DNA from: QYOJ01 sp043806735
Lineage (GTDB): Bacteria; Bacteroidota; Bacteroidia; Bacteroidales; FEN-979
NCBI GenBank assembly: GCA_043806735.1
Contig: JAZDGR010000052.1
Coordinates: 17,198-81,197, forward strand
Length of the DNA stretch: 64,000 nucleotides
Direction: 5' to 3'
The position numbers were made by a program, and so were the translations under genes. Every line of letters begins with the position of its first letter. The stretch's first letter is position 1. Below, piece by piece: positions 1-7,924 of this stretch. The notes beneath the pieces are model-generated. The model worked only from the letters and a program-made list of their open reading frames with translations, made no database searches and was not told the origin of the DNA.

Positions 1-1
1 G

Positions 2-178
2 GAGACGCTTCAATCGGCCGAATCGCAGGGAAAGAAACTGGGATTTATCACGCAGGAAATGGGGCGTGAGATCAACACTCTGGGTTCCAAAGCTTCCCAT
101 GCAGAGATCCAAAAAATCGTGGTCCAGATGAAAGAGGAGTTGGAGAAGATCAGGGAGCAACTGCTGAATATTTTATGA
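2..178 (+). CDS. yicC: YicC-family endoribonuclease, C-terminal fragment
   Basis: The window opens inside this gene; 58 codons remain before a TGA at 176-178. The fragment reads in one frame and contains GKKLGFITQEMGREINTLGS and a helical EELEKIREQLLNIL tail, which is the conserved C-terminal DUF1732 end of YicC/YloC proteins. The family is reported as a stress-related RNA endonuclease. The stop overlaps the gmk start (ATGA), and yicC-gmk is a common bacterial gene pair, which supports the call. The N-terminal part lies outside the window. Confidence 0.85.
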   Translation, partial: ETLQSAESQGKKLGFITQEMGREINTLGSKASHAEIQKIVVQMKEELEKIREQLLNIL

Positions 179-738
179 CCCAAAAAGCAATCATCGTATC
201 TGCCCCTTCGGGCGCCGGCAAATCTACGATTGTTCACCGCCTGATGCAGCGATTCGCCGAAATGGAATTCTCGGTTTCGGCCTGCACACGGCCTAAACGG
301 GGCGCCGAAGCGGAGGGGAAAGAGTATTATTTTCTTTCGGCGGAACCCTTCCTCGAAAAGGTCGCAAACGGCGAATTCGTTGAATGGGAGGAGGTGTACC
401 CCGGAAGTTACTACGGCACCCTGAAGTCGGAGCTGAACCGGATCTGGGGGCTCCGGAAAATCCCCGTATTCGACGTGGACGTGAAAGGCGGACTGAACCT
501 CAAAAAATATTTCGGCGCCAGTGCTCTTGCCTTTTTTATCCAGCCTCCTTCCCTCAAGATCCTCGAGCAACGCCTGCGCACGCGGAGTACCGAATCGGAA
601 GAGAGTCTTCGGAAAAGGCTGAGCAAAGCGGAGTATGAAATGAGCTTTGCAGATAAATTTGATGAGGTTCTTGTGAATGATGACCTGGCACAGACGGTCG
701 ATCAGGCCATAGTATCTGTCAGAAATTTCCTGGAATGA
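175..738 (+). CDS. gmk: Guanylate kinase
   Basis: Phosphorylates GMP (and dGMP) to GDP with ATP in the cytoplasm, an essential step of purine nucleotide synthesis. The 187-aa protein has the P-loop SAPSGAGKST near residues 9-18, the GMP-binding stretch with CTRPKRGAEAEGKEYYF and the conserved YPGSYYGTLKSEL segment. Length is normal for the family. The start overlaps the yicC stop by four bases and the stop overlaps the nadD start by four, so the three genes are translationally coupled. Confident call. Confidence 0.97.
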   Translation: MTQKAIIVSAPSGAGKSTIVHRLMQRFAEMEFSVSACTRPKRGAEAEGKEYYFLSAEPFLEKVANGEFVEWEEVYPGSYYGTLKSELNRIWGLRKIPVFDVDVKGGLNLKKYFGASALAFFIQPPSLKILEQRLRTRSTESEESLRKRLSKAEYEMSFADKFDEVLVNDDLAQTVDQAIVSVRNFLE

Positions 739-1337
739 TGAAACCGGCTGCGACAAAAACCGGACTATTCTTCGGCTCCTTCAACCCGATCCACCTCGGG
801 CACCTGATGATCGCCAGTTACATGGTGGAGTTTACGGATATTACCGAGGTATGGTTTATCCTCTCGCCGCACAACCCCCTGAAGGAAAAAGCCACGTTGC
901 TTCCCGATGTAAACCGCCTTTATATGGTCAACGTGGCCGTGGAGGACGAACCGAAATTCCGCGCTTCCAACATCGAGTTTCACCTGCCCAAGCCCTCTTA
1001 CACCATCGACACCCTCACCTGCCTGCAGGAACAATATCCCGGCAAGGAGTTCATCCTCCTGTCCGGATCCGACATTCTGCCTTCCTTCCACAAATGGAAA
1101 AACCACGAGCAGCTGCTGAACCTTTATAAATTCTATATCTACCCGCGACCGGATACCGCACCCAGTCCGTACGACACACACCCGTCCATTACCTTCCTCC
1201 CTGCCCCCCTGATCGAACTCTCTTCAAGCTTCATCCGGGAAGGCATCCGGGAGGGAAAGAATATGCTGTATTTCCTGCCTGCAAAAGTCTGGAAATATAT
1301 AGATGAGATGGGATTTTACAAAACTACACCGCCATGA
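735..1337 (+). CDS. nadD: Nicotinate-nucleotide adenylyltransferase
   Basis: Adenylates nicotinate mononucleotide in NAD biosynthesis. The 200-aa protein begins MMKPAATKTGLFFGSFNPIH; the GSFNPIHLGH nucleotidyltransferase motif (HxGH) is near residues 14-23 and the C-terminal SSSFIREGIREG matches the family's SSTxIR motif. Two in-frame ATGs (735 and 738) are possible starts. It is the last gene of the yicC-gmk-nadD run; its 3' end overlaps the convergent aminopeptidase gene by 14 bases. Confidence 0.95.
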   Translation: MMKPAATKTGLFFGSFNPIHLGHLMIASYMVEFTDITEVWFILSPHNPLKEKATLLPDVNRLYMVNVAVEDEPKFRASNIEFHLPKPSYTIDTLTCLQEQYPGKEFILLSGSDILPSFHKWKNHEQLLNLYKFYIYPRPDTAPSPYDTHPSITFLPAPLIELSSSFIREGIREGKNMLYFLPAKVWKYIDEMGFYKTTPP

Positions 1338-2712
1338 TCGATTCGATCTCCTGTACCGTTTTCGGGATGGGTTTGCCAAGTACCCGGAATCCGGTGCGGG
1401 TAACGAGCACGTTGTCTTCTATGCGGATCCCGCCAAAATCCCTGTAGGTATCAACTATGTCGTAGTTGATGAATTGAGTGTGTTTTTTCTCTGATTTCCA
1501 ACTATCGATGAGTTCGGGAATGAAGTAGATCCCTGGTTCGATGGTCATGACAAAGTGCTCTTGCAGACGTCGGCCAAAACGGAGGAATCCGAGGCCGAAT
1601 TCTTTGCTCCGTTTGATCTCTTCGTCATAGCCGACAAAAGATTCTCCGAGTCCCTCCAGGTCATGCACATCCAGTCCGATCGGATGGCCTAGTCCGTGCG
1701 GGAAAAACATTGTGTGGGCTCCCTGGCTGACCGCCTCATCGGGATCGCCTTTCATGATCCCGATGTCCTTCAGCCCTTTCGCAATCTCCTTCGCAGCAAG
1801 CAGGTGAATATCCCTGAACGGGACACCCGGTTTGATGGCTTCGATGGTAGCTAAATTGGCAGCCAAAACAACCTTGTATATCCCCTCCTGCCGGTGGGAA
1901 AACTCCCCTCCAACCGGGACGGTTCGCGTAATGTCGCTAGCATAATGGTATTCTGATTCGCTTCCGGCATCGATGACGAGCATCCGGTCGGGCATCAACA
2001 TATTGCCATGATAATGGTTATGAAGGGTTTGTCCGTTGATGGTGAGGATGACCGGAAAAGAGACTCCGCAGGCGTTGGCGAGTGCAATTCCTTCGATAGT
2101 CCCTGCAATTTCGCGTTCAATGGTCCCGGGTCGCGCCATCTTCATGGCGGTGGTCTGCATTATCCAGGCCACATCCACCATGCTTTCCATCTCCTGGATC
2201 TCAAGGTTGTCTTTCTTCATCCGGAGTTTTATTACCCCTTTGATCAGGGATTCGGATACCTGATTTCGCACTTCGCTAAAGGGAATATCGAGCAGCTCTG
2301 AAATTTGGATGATCGTCTCGCCGCGATAGGGAGGAAGATAGTGAACTTTCCTCCCCCTGGCAACAGCTGCCCGCAGTATGCTTTCCAGCTCCGTCATGGG
2401 GTAAGTTACTTCCACCCCTGCCTGGTTGCCCCGTTCCTTCATGGTAGGCTGCTTGCCTATCCAGATGATGTCGGTGATGTCGACGTCATTCCCGAAAAGG
2501 TAATCTTTCCCTCCATCCAGGTCGATGATCCCGGTCAGGTCGGGTTGGTCCAGTCCGAAAAAATAGAGAAAGTTGCTGTCCTGCCTGAATGAGTATGTAT
2601 TGGCCGGATAGTTGAAGGATACCTCCTGGTTGCCCGGAAAAAACAACAAACCGCCGTCTACCTCATTGCGAAGCTTGTTTCTTCTGTCTTTGTAGATGCT
2701 TGAAGGGAACAT
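1324..2712 (-). CDS. pepP: Xaa-Pro aminopeptidase (M24B, aminopeptidase P)
   Basis: Removes N-terminal residues that precede proline; a cytoplasmic dinuclear-metal peptidase. The 462-aa protein has an N-terminal AMP_N-like domain (about 1-140) and a pita-bread peptidase domain (about 175-445). Metal ligands are visible: D248 and D260 (VIDAGSE, ASDITRT), the HGLGHPIGLDVH histidines near 339-350, the glutamate in MTIEPGIYF and that in IRIEDN. Length and motif order are typical. It is convergent with nadD and divergent from sdhC, and stands alone. Confidence 0.93.
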   Translation of the reverse strand: MFPSSIYKDRRNKLRNEVDGGLLFFPGNQEVSFNYPANTYSFRQDSNFLYFFGLDQPDLTGIIDLDGGKDYLFGNDVDITDIIWIGKQPTMKERGNQAGVEVTYPMTELESILRAAVARGRKVHYLPPYRGETIIQISELLDIPFSEVRNQVSESLIKGVIKLRMKKDNLEIQEMESMVDVAWIMQTTAMKMARPGTIEREIAGTIEGIALANACGVSFPVILTINGQTLHNHYHGNMLMPDRMLVIDAGSESEYHYASDITRTVPVGGEFSHRQEGIYKVVLAANLATIEAIKPGVPFRDIHLLAAKEIAKGLKDIGIMKGDPDEAVSQGAHTMFFPHGLGHPIGLDVHDLEGLGESFVGYDEEIKRSKEFGLGFLRFGRRLQEHFVMTIEPGIYFIPELIDSWKSEKKHTQFINYDIVDTYRDFGGIRIEDNVLVTRTGFRVLGKPIPKTVQEIESIMAV

Positions 2713-2779
2713 AATTTAGATTGTTTTAAAATATGAATAAAATCCGTTTTCAGGTGTCGAAGGTACAAAAAATATCTTC

Positions 2780-2787
2780 TAACTTTG
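2780..2787 (+). promoter_or_regulatory. -7 box of the sdhCAB promoter
   Basis: TAACTTTG matches the Bacteroidota -7 consensus TAnnTTTG and lies 26 nt before the sdhC start. No clear TTG -33 element is seen at the expected distance. The only other occupant of this divergent gap is the start of the aminopeptidase gene. Confidence 0.55.
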
Positions 2788-2812
2788 TCCATCATCTATA
2801 TAACCATTCACT

Positions 2813-3487
2813 ATGAGTTCTTCACTGTTGCACTTTTCATCCATCACCAAGAAGATCTGGATGGCTTTCCTCGGTTTATTCCTGATGGTTTTTCTGGTCG
2901 TTCACCTGGGCATCAACCTTTGCCTGTTGCGTGACGATGGCGGAGCCTGGTTTCACGAAGCGGCGCATTTCATGGGGACCAACTACATCGTAAAGGTCTT
3001 TGAAGTGATTTTGTTCGGGGGGTTCATCTTTCACATCTTGCTGGGGATTCTCCTGCAACTCCGCAACTGGATGTCGCGCCCGACGCGATACCGCATCAAC
3101 AACCGTTCAACCACCCCGTTCCTGAGTAAATACATGATCTACTCCGGAGGGATCGTGCTGATTTTCCTGATCATCCATTTCATGAACTTCTATTTTATCA
3201 GGCTGGGCTGGGTTGAAAGTCCGGTTGCCCCCTTGGAAGGCGGGGAGCCCGATTTTTATGAAACAGCCCGCTGGTTGTTCGTCCAACCTTTTTATTCGGT
3301 GCTTTACATCTTCCTGATGGTAGTCCTCGCGTTTCATCTAAACCATTCGTTTGGCGCAGTTTTTCAGACGTTCGGACTAGCTCATAAGACCTATACTCCG
3401 TACATCAAGGGATTTGGAACTTTCTATTCAATCGTGATCCCTGCTGGTTTCATTATCATACCGCTCTATTTTTTAATTTTTAGTTAG
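2813..3487 (+). CDS. sdhC: Succinate dehydrogenase/fumarate reductase cytochrome b subunit
   Basis: The membrane subunit that anchors the flavoprotein and iron-sulfur subunits and exchanges electrons with quinone. The 224-aa protein has about five hydrophobic helices and several histidines inside or beside helices (HLGINL, FHILLG, IIHFMNF, AFHLNHSFG) that could ligate haem b. This single-subunit, five-helix anchor is the type typical of Bacteroidota and epsilonproteobacteria (B-type). It is followed after 5 nt by sdhA. Confidence 0.93.
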   Translation: MSSSLLHFSSITKKIWMAFLGLFLMVFLVVHLGINLCLLRDDGGAWFHEAAHFMGTNYIVKVFEVILFGGFIFHILLGILLQLRNWMSRPTRYRINNRSTTPFLSKYMIYSGGIVLIFLIIHFMNFYFIRLGWVESPVAPLEGGEPDFYETARWLFVQPFYSVLYIFLMVVLAFHLNHSFGAVFQTFGLAHKTYTPYIKGFGTFYSIVIPAGFIIIPLYFLIFS

Positions 3488-3492
3488 TTCGT

Positions 3493-5430
3493 ATGGCTGA
3501 ATTAAGTTCAAAAATTCCACAGGGTCCGGTGGCAGAAAAATGGACCCGGTATAAAGCTCATCAGAACCTGGTCAATCCTTCCAACAAACGGAAACTGGAT
3601 GTACTTGTCGTGGGAACCGGTCTGGCCGGCGCTTCTGCGGCTGCCTCTCTCGGGGAGCTCGGGTTCAATGTCAAGATCTTCTGTTACCAGGATAGCCCTC
3701 GCCGGGCGCACAGCATTGCGGCCCAGGGCGGGATCAATGCGGCGAAAAACTATCCGAACGACGGCGACAGCATTTACAGGTTATATTACGACACAATCAA
3801 GGGAGGCGACTACCGTTCGCGCGAAGCCAACGTATACCGGCTCGCGGAAGTGAGTAACGACATCATCGACCAGTGCGTGGCCCAGGGGGTTCCCTTTGCG
3901 CGCGAATACAGCGGGTTGCTGGAGAACCGTTCGTTTGGCGGAGCGCAGGTGTCTCGCACGTTTTATGCCCGCGGACAAAGCGGACAACAGCTGCTGCTCG
4001 GAGCTTACGGATCGCTGAGTCGCCAGATCAAGGAGGGTCAGGTCAAGATGTACAACCGGCATGAGATGATGGACGTAGTGATGGTGGATGGGAAAGCCCG
4101 TGGGATTATCGCGCGTGATCTGATCACCGGGGAACTGGAGCGTTATTTCGGCCATACCGTGATCATTGCTACCGGAGGGTATGGAAACGTTTTCTACCTT
4201 TCCACCAATGCCATGGGTTCCAACACAAGCGCCATCTGGCAGATCTTCAAAAAAGGGGCTTTCTTTGCCAATCCCTGTTTTACCCAGATCCATCCCACCT
4301 GCATCCCGGTTCACGGGGATTATCAGTCGAAGCTTACCCTGATGAGTGAGAGCCTCCGGAATGACGGCCGTATCTGGGTCCCGAAAAACAAGGAAACTGC
4401 CGAAAAGGTCCGCAAAAGGGAACTAAAAGCCAACCAGGTCAAAGAGGAAGACAGGGATTATTTCCTCGAACGCAGATATCCTGCTTTCGGGAACCTGGTT
4501 CCGCGCGATGTAGCTTCACGGGCAGCCAAAGAGCGTTGCGATGCCGGGTACGGAGTTGGAGATACCGGGCTGGCCGTCTTCCTCGACTTTGCCGATTCCA
4601 TCAAACGGCTCGGAAAGCACGTGATCGAAGAACGATATGGAAACCTTTTCCAGATGTATGAAAAGATCGTGGACGAAAACCCTTACGAAAATCCCATGAT
4701 GATCTTCCCGGCCGTCCACTATACCATGGGCGGGACCTGGGTTGATTACGAACTGATGAGCACCGTCCAGGGGCTGTTTGTTGCGGGAGAGGCCAACTTT
4801 TCCGACCACGGCGCTAACCGTCTGGGGGCTTCTGCCCTGATGCAGGGGCTGGCCGACGGCTATTTCGTATTGCCTTATACCATCCAGAACTACCTCTCGG
4901 ACCAGATTAATGTCCCCAGGATATCCACAGACAAACAGGAGTTTGCCGCTGCGGAACAAGCCGTCGCGGCAAGGCTTGAGAAACTGATGGTCATCAAGGG
5001 AACAAAATCGGTCGACCATTTTCACAAAGCCCTGGGAAAGATTATGTGGGAATATGTCGGAATGGGGAGAAACGCGGAGGGGTTAAAGAAGGCCATCGCC
5101 CTGATCAGGGAACTCCGGGAGGATTTCTGGAAAGAGGTAAAGATCCCCGGAAAAGCAAACGAAATGAATATCGAACTCGAGAAGGCCAACCGGGTAGCCG
5201 ACTTCCTGGAACTCGGGGAGCTGATGGCCCTCGACGCCCTGGAGCGGAATGAAAGCTGTGGCGGCCATTTCCGCGAAGAGTTCCAGACCGAAGAAGGAGA
5301 GTGCTTGCGCGACGATAAAGATTATATGTATGTTGCCGCCTGGGAGTACAAAGGCGAAGGCGAATTCGTACTACATAAGGAGCCGCTTGTTTACGAAGAG
5401 ATCGAGGTGAAGCAGCGGGTGTACAAATAG
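3493..5430 (+). CDS. sdhA: Succinate dehydrogenase/fumarate reductase flavoprotein subunit
   Basis: The FAD-carrying subunit that interconverts succinate and fumarate. The 645-aa protein has the dinucleotide-binding fold VVGTGLAGASAAASLGELG (about residues 40-58), the FAD-histidine attachment context RRAHSIAAQGGINAAKNY, substrate-site motifs RTFYARGQSGQQ and HPTCIPV, and the late FAD motif NRLGASALMQGLADG. Length is usual for the Bacteroidota enzyme. In most relatives sdhB follows directly; here a 480-bp insertion (5431-5910) separates the two genes, beginning immediately after the TAG stop. Confidence 0.96.
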   Translation: MAELSSKIPQGPVAEKWTRYKAHQNLVNPSNKRKLDVLVVGTGLAGASAAASLGELGFNVKIFCYQDSPRRAHSIAAQGGINAAKNYPNDGDSIYRLYYDTIKGGDYRSREANVYRLAEVSNDIIDQCVAQGVPFAREYSGLLENRSFGGAQVSRTFYARGQSGQQLLLGAYGSLSRQIKEGQVKMYNRHEMMDVVMVDGKARGIIARDLITGELERYFGHTVIIATGGYGNVFYLSTNAMGSNTSAIWQIFKKGAFFANPCFTQIHPTCIPVHGDYQSKLTLMSESLRNDGRIWVPKNKETAEKVRKRELKANQVKEEDRDYFLERRYPAFGNLVPRDVASRAAKERCDAGYGVGDTGLAVFLDFADSIKRLGKHVIEERYGNLFQMYEKIVDENPYENPMMIFPAVHYTMGGTWVDYELMSTVQGLFVAGEANFSDHGANRLGASALMQGLADGYFVLPYTIQNYLSDQINVPRISTDKQEFAAAEQAVAARLEKLMVIKGTKSVDHFHKALGKIMWEYVGMGRNAEGLKKAIALIRELREDFWKEVKIPGKANEMNIELEKANRVADFLELGELMALDALERNESCGGHFREEFQTEEGECLRDDKDYMYVAAWEYKGEGEFVLHKEPLVYEEIEVKQRVYK

Positions 5431-5460
5431 CGATTAGGGATTAGGGATTAGGGGTTAGAA
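5431..5460 (+). repeat. Left heptamer array of the four-helix-bundle cassette
   Basis: Four 7-bp units, consensus ATTAGGG with the last degenerate, begin one base after the sdhA stop. The first 23 bases (5431-5453) are an exact inverted copy of 5888-5910 at the other side of the inserted gene. Confidence 0.9.
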
Positions 5461-5466
5461 TTGTAA

Positions 5467-5850
5467 ATGAATGTGCCAAAGAAAATAGTGTCGTATCATG
5501 ATTTGGAGGTCTGGAGGCGTGGCGTGGAATTAGTAAAACAGGTCTATAAGATAACATCTGGATTTCCAAAATCTGAGTTATATGGTATGACTTCTCAGAT
5601 TCGCAGGGCTGCTATTTCATTTCCTGCAAATATCGCTGAGGGTTGGGGGCGGGAATCCTCAAAAAACTATATACAGTTTTTGCGAAATTCCAGAGGTTCT
5701 TTATTTGAATTGGATACATTGCTAATAATTACACAAGAACTCAGTTATATTTCAACCGATCAAAGTAATAATATCCGGAAGGAAATAAATGAGCTTGGAA
5801 AAATGTTAAACTCAATTATTCAAAAAATCAATGCAAGGATTTCGGAATAG
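5467..5850 (+). CDS. Four helix bundle protein (S23/IVS-encoded type)
   Basis: A 127-aa all-helical protein of the family first seen in intervening sequences of 23S rRNA genes and later as free-standing genes across Bacteroidota. Visible family features are HDLEVWRRGVELVKQVY at the start, the FPKSELYGMTSQIRRAA segment, the FPANIAEGWGR motif and the YIQFLRNSRGSLFELDT helix. The biochemical role is unknown. Its position inside an sdh operon, framed on both sides by inverted CCCTAAT heptamers and with visibly lower GC than sdhA and sdhB, suggests that it arrived as a unit. It is probably carried along on the sdh transcript. Confidence 0.9.
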   Translation: MNVPKKIVSYHDLEVWRRGVELVKQVYKITSGFPKSELYGMTSQIRRAAISFPANIAEGWGRESSKNYIQFLRNSRGSLFELDTLLIITQELSYISTDQSNNIRKEINELGKMLNSIIQKINARISE

Positions 5851-5866
5851 CTTTCTAGTTCCTCAA

Positions 5867-5910
5867 CCCTAATCGCTAATCCCTAATCCCTAATCCCTAA
5901 TCCCTAATCG
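5867..5910 (+). repeat. Right heptamer array of the four-helix-bundle cassette
   Basis: Six 7-bp units, consensus CCCTAAT (second unit CGCTAAT), ending with CG at 5910, six bases before the sdhB ATG. Its last 23 bases are the exact reverse complement of 5431-5453. Confidence 0.9.
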
Positions 5911-5916
5911 CTTATT

Positions 5917-6657
5917 ATGAAACTTACGCTCAAGATCTGGAGGCAAAAAGACGCTAAATCGAGAGGAAAATTTGTTTCCTACAGCATCGACAACATTTCA
6001 CCAAACTGCTCCTTTCTGGAGATGCTCGACATCCTGAATGAACAGTTGATCGGGAAAGACGAGGAACCCGTGACCTTTGACCACGATTGCCGCGAAGGGA
6101 TTTGCGGGATGTGCAGTTTGTACATCAACGGCCGTCCGCATGGTCCCGACGACGCCATCACCACCTGTCAGCTCCATATGCGGAAGTTCAAAGACGGCGA
6201 ACCCATTGTTGTCGAACCTTGGCGGGCTAAGCCTTTTCCCGTGATCAAGGACTTGATCATTGACCGGACGGCCTTTGATAAGATCATTCAGGAGGCCGGC
6301 TACATTTCTGTGAGAACGGGAGGGACGCCGGATGCCAACAGCATCCTGATCAGCAAGGTCGATTCCGATCTGGCCATGGATGCTGCGGCTTGCATCGGGT
6401 GCGGCGCCTGCGTGGCCGCCTGTAAAAATGCTTCGGCCATGTTGTTTGTTTCAGCTAAGGTTTCCCAGTTTGCGCTTCTTCCTCAGGGGCAGGTGGAAGC
6501 AAAGGAACGTGTGAAAAAGATGGTGGCCAAGATGGACGAACTGGGGTTCGGGAACTGCACCAATACTTATGCCTGCGAAGTCGAATGTCCGAAGCTGGTT
6601 TCCCGCTCCAACATCGCCCGGATGAACCGGGAGTTTATTTTTGCCAAGATTCTTTAG
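5917..6657 (+). CDS. sdhB: Succinate dehydrogenase/fumarate reductase iron-sulfur subunit
   Basis: Carries electrons between the flavoprotein and the membrane subunit. The 246-aa protein has the plant-ferredoxin [2Fe-2S] motif DCREGICGMC followed by a later cysteine (TTCQLH), then the CIGCGACVAAC cluster motif and C-terminal cysteines in NCTNTYACEVECPKLV for the [4Fe-4S] and [3Fe-4S] centres. Length and order are normal. It is the third sdh gene, displaced from sdhA by the four-helix-bundle insertion. A palindromic element starts one base after its TAG stop. Confidence 0.96.
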   Translation: MKLTLKIWRQKDAKSRGKFVSYSIDNISPNCSFLEMLDILNEQLIGKDEEPVTFDHDCREGICGMCSLYINGRPHGPDDAITTCQLHMRKFKDGEPIVVEPWRAKPFPVIKDLIIDRTAFDKIIQEAGYISVRTGGTPDANSILISKVDSDLAMDAAACIGCGACVAACKNASAMLFVSAKVSQFALLPQGQVEAKERVKKMVAKMDELGFGNCTNTYACEVECPKLVSRSNIARMNREFIFAKIL

Positions 6658-6765
6658 CCCCTAAATCCCCACTTGCCCCCAAACCCCCTAAAGGGGGCTT
6701 ATTCCCGCTTCGCGGGATTATCCTCCTGAAAAGGAGGAGTAAGTCCCCTTCAGGGGATTTAGGGG
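6658..6765 (+). repeat. Intergenic palindromic element, CCCCTAAATCCCC-type
   Basis: A 108-bp element with terminal 13-bp inverted repeats CCCCTAAATCCCC (6658-6670) and GGGGATTTAGGGG (6753-6765), and inner inverted repeats CCCCCTAAAGGGGG, CCCGCTTCGCGGG and TCCTCC-GGAGGA. It fills the sdhB-holB gap and could fold into a branched hairpin. A relative with the same ends lies inside holB at 6941-7030. Confidence 0.9.
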
Positions 6766-6780
6766 CAAACGAGACAAGAC

Positions 6781-7893
6781 ATGAAATTCATTGATATCCA
6801 GACAGACAAAACAATCAAGCAGAAGTTGATCCAAACCATTCAGGATCAGCGAGTCAGCCATGCTCAGTTGTTTTATGGACCCGAAGGGTCAGGAAAACTG
6901 GCCCTGGCCATCGCATATGCGCAGATGATTAATTGCACTGCCCCTAAATCCCCTGACTTACCCCCCGGCCCCCTAAAGGGGGAGGTTTCCCCCCAAGGGG
7001 GAAGTAAGTCCCCTTTAGGGGATTTAGGGGTGGACTCCTGCGGCATCTGCCCCTCCTGCATTCAGTTCCAGAAACTGGCCCATCCCGACCTCCACTTCTT
7101 TTATCCTACCGCTACCACGAAACAGGTTTCATCCAAGCCTTCCAGCAAACATTTCATCGAAGAGTGGAGGAAGTTTCTCCTGGAAAATAACTACCGGGTG
7201 AACCTGGCCGGGTGGTACGATTTCATCGGGATTGAAAACAAACAGGGGACGATCTATGCCGACGATGCCAACGAGATCAACCGCATCCTGAGTTACAAGA
7301 GCTATGAGTCGGAATACAAGGTCGTCATTATCTGGATGATCGAAAAACTGTTTCATGCAGCCGCGCCCAAGTTGCTCAAGATCCTCGAAGAACCACCCGA
7401 AAAGACACTGTTCATCCTGGTTTCCGACAACCCCGATCAGGTCATTCCGACCCTTGTATCCCGTTGCCTTCCGGTGAGGATTCCAAAGATTCAACCAGAG
7501 GAGACGCGGTTGACTTCGAAAGAGGATCAGGTTCTGTTTGAGACCTTCCGGAAATGGATGCGGATCTGTTTTGCCAACAACATTCCCGAACTAATCGGTT
7601 TTGCATCTGACGTGGGGAAAATCGGCAGGGAAAAGCAAAAAAGCCTTCTTCAGTACGGACTGGACCTTTCGGGAAACGCGCTCGCTCTCCGGCATGGGTT
7701 TTTCCGGGGATCAGCTTCCGGAGGCGAAGAATCGGAGTTCATAAAAAAGTTTTCGCCGTTCCTTTCCGAAACAAAACTGCTTCCCTTTTATACCCTGCTC
7801 AACTCCTCCATCTACCACATCGAACGCAACGCCCATGCGCCGACGCTCTTTCTTGATCTGTCGTTGAAGTTCACCGGGCTGCTCAAAAGATAA
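6781..7893 (+). CDS. holB: DNA polymerase III delta-prime subunit, with in-frame repeat insertion
   Basis: Clamp-loader subunit that helps place the sliding clamp on DNA. The 370-aa protein has the RFC-box-like start HAQLFYGPEGSGKLALA (degenerate P-loop), a zinc module, the LEEPPEKTLFILVSDNPDQV segment and the SRC motif VSRCLPVRI. Between the first zinc cysteine (residue 52, INC) and the CGICPSC cluster, residues 54-84 are encoded by a 90-bp palindromic element. Removing it restores INCTVDSCGICPSC in the same frame, close to the usual spacing. Because the insert is exactly 30 codons and stop-free, the gene remains open. Family identity is secure; whether the insert affects function is not known. 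Confidence 0.92.
   Translation: MKFIDIQTDKTIKQKLIQTIQDQRVSHAQLFYGPEGSGKLALAIAYAQMINCTAPKSPDLPPGPLKGEVSPQGGSKSPLGDLGVDSCGICPSCIQFQKLAHPDLHFFYPTATTKQVSSKPSSKHFIEEWRKFLLENNYRVNLAGWYDFIGIENKQGTIYADDANEINRILSYKSYESEYKVVIIWMIEKLFHAAAPKLLKILEEPPEKTLFILVSDNPDQVIPTLVSRCLPVRIPKIQPEETRLTSKEDQVLFETFRKWMRICFANNIPELIGFASDVGKIGREKQKSLLQYGLDLSGNALALRHGFFRGSASGGEESEFIKKFSPFLSETKLLPFYTLLNSSIYHIERNAHAPTLFLDLSLKFTGLLKR
6941..7030 (+). repeat. Palindromic element inside holB
   Basis: A 90-bp element bounded by CCCCTAAATCCCC (6941-6953) and GGGGATTTAGGGG (7018-7030), with an inner CCCCCTAAAGGGGG palindrome. It is the same kind as the element at 6658-6765, is a multiple of three in length and has no stop in the holB frame. 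Encoded residues include PKSPDLPPGPLKGE. No target-site duplication is obvious. Confidence 0.92.
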
Positions 7894-7899
7894 TTTTTG

Positions 7900-7907
7900 T
7901 ACATTTG
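7900..7907 (+). promoter_or_regulatory. -7 box upstream of ricT
   Basis: TACATTTG fits TAnnTTTG and ends 17 nt before the ricT ATG, in the short gap after holB. No clear TTG is seen at the normal -33 distance, so this is a moderate call for an internal promoter of ricT-gldH-PBP1A. Confidence 0.45.
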
Positions 7908-7924
7908 CGTAGATTTCCTGAACT

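Noticed and set aside
5431..5910. TTAGGG-like runs as telomere repeats
   Set aside because: The unit is 7 bp (ATTAGGG), the arrays are short, internal and inverted, and coding genes continue on both sides.
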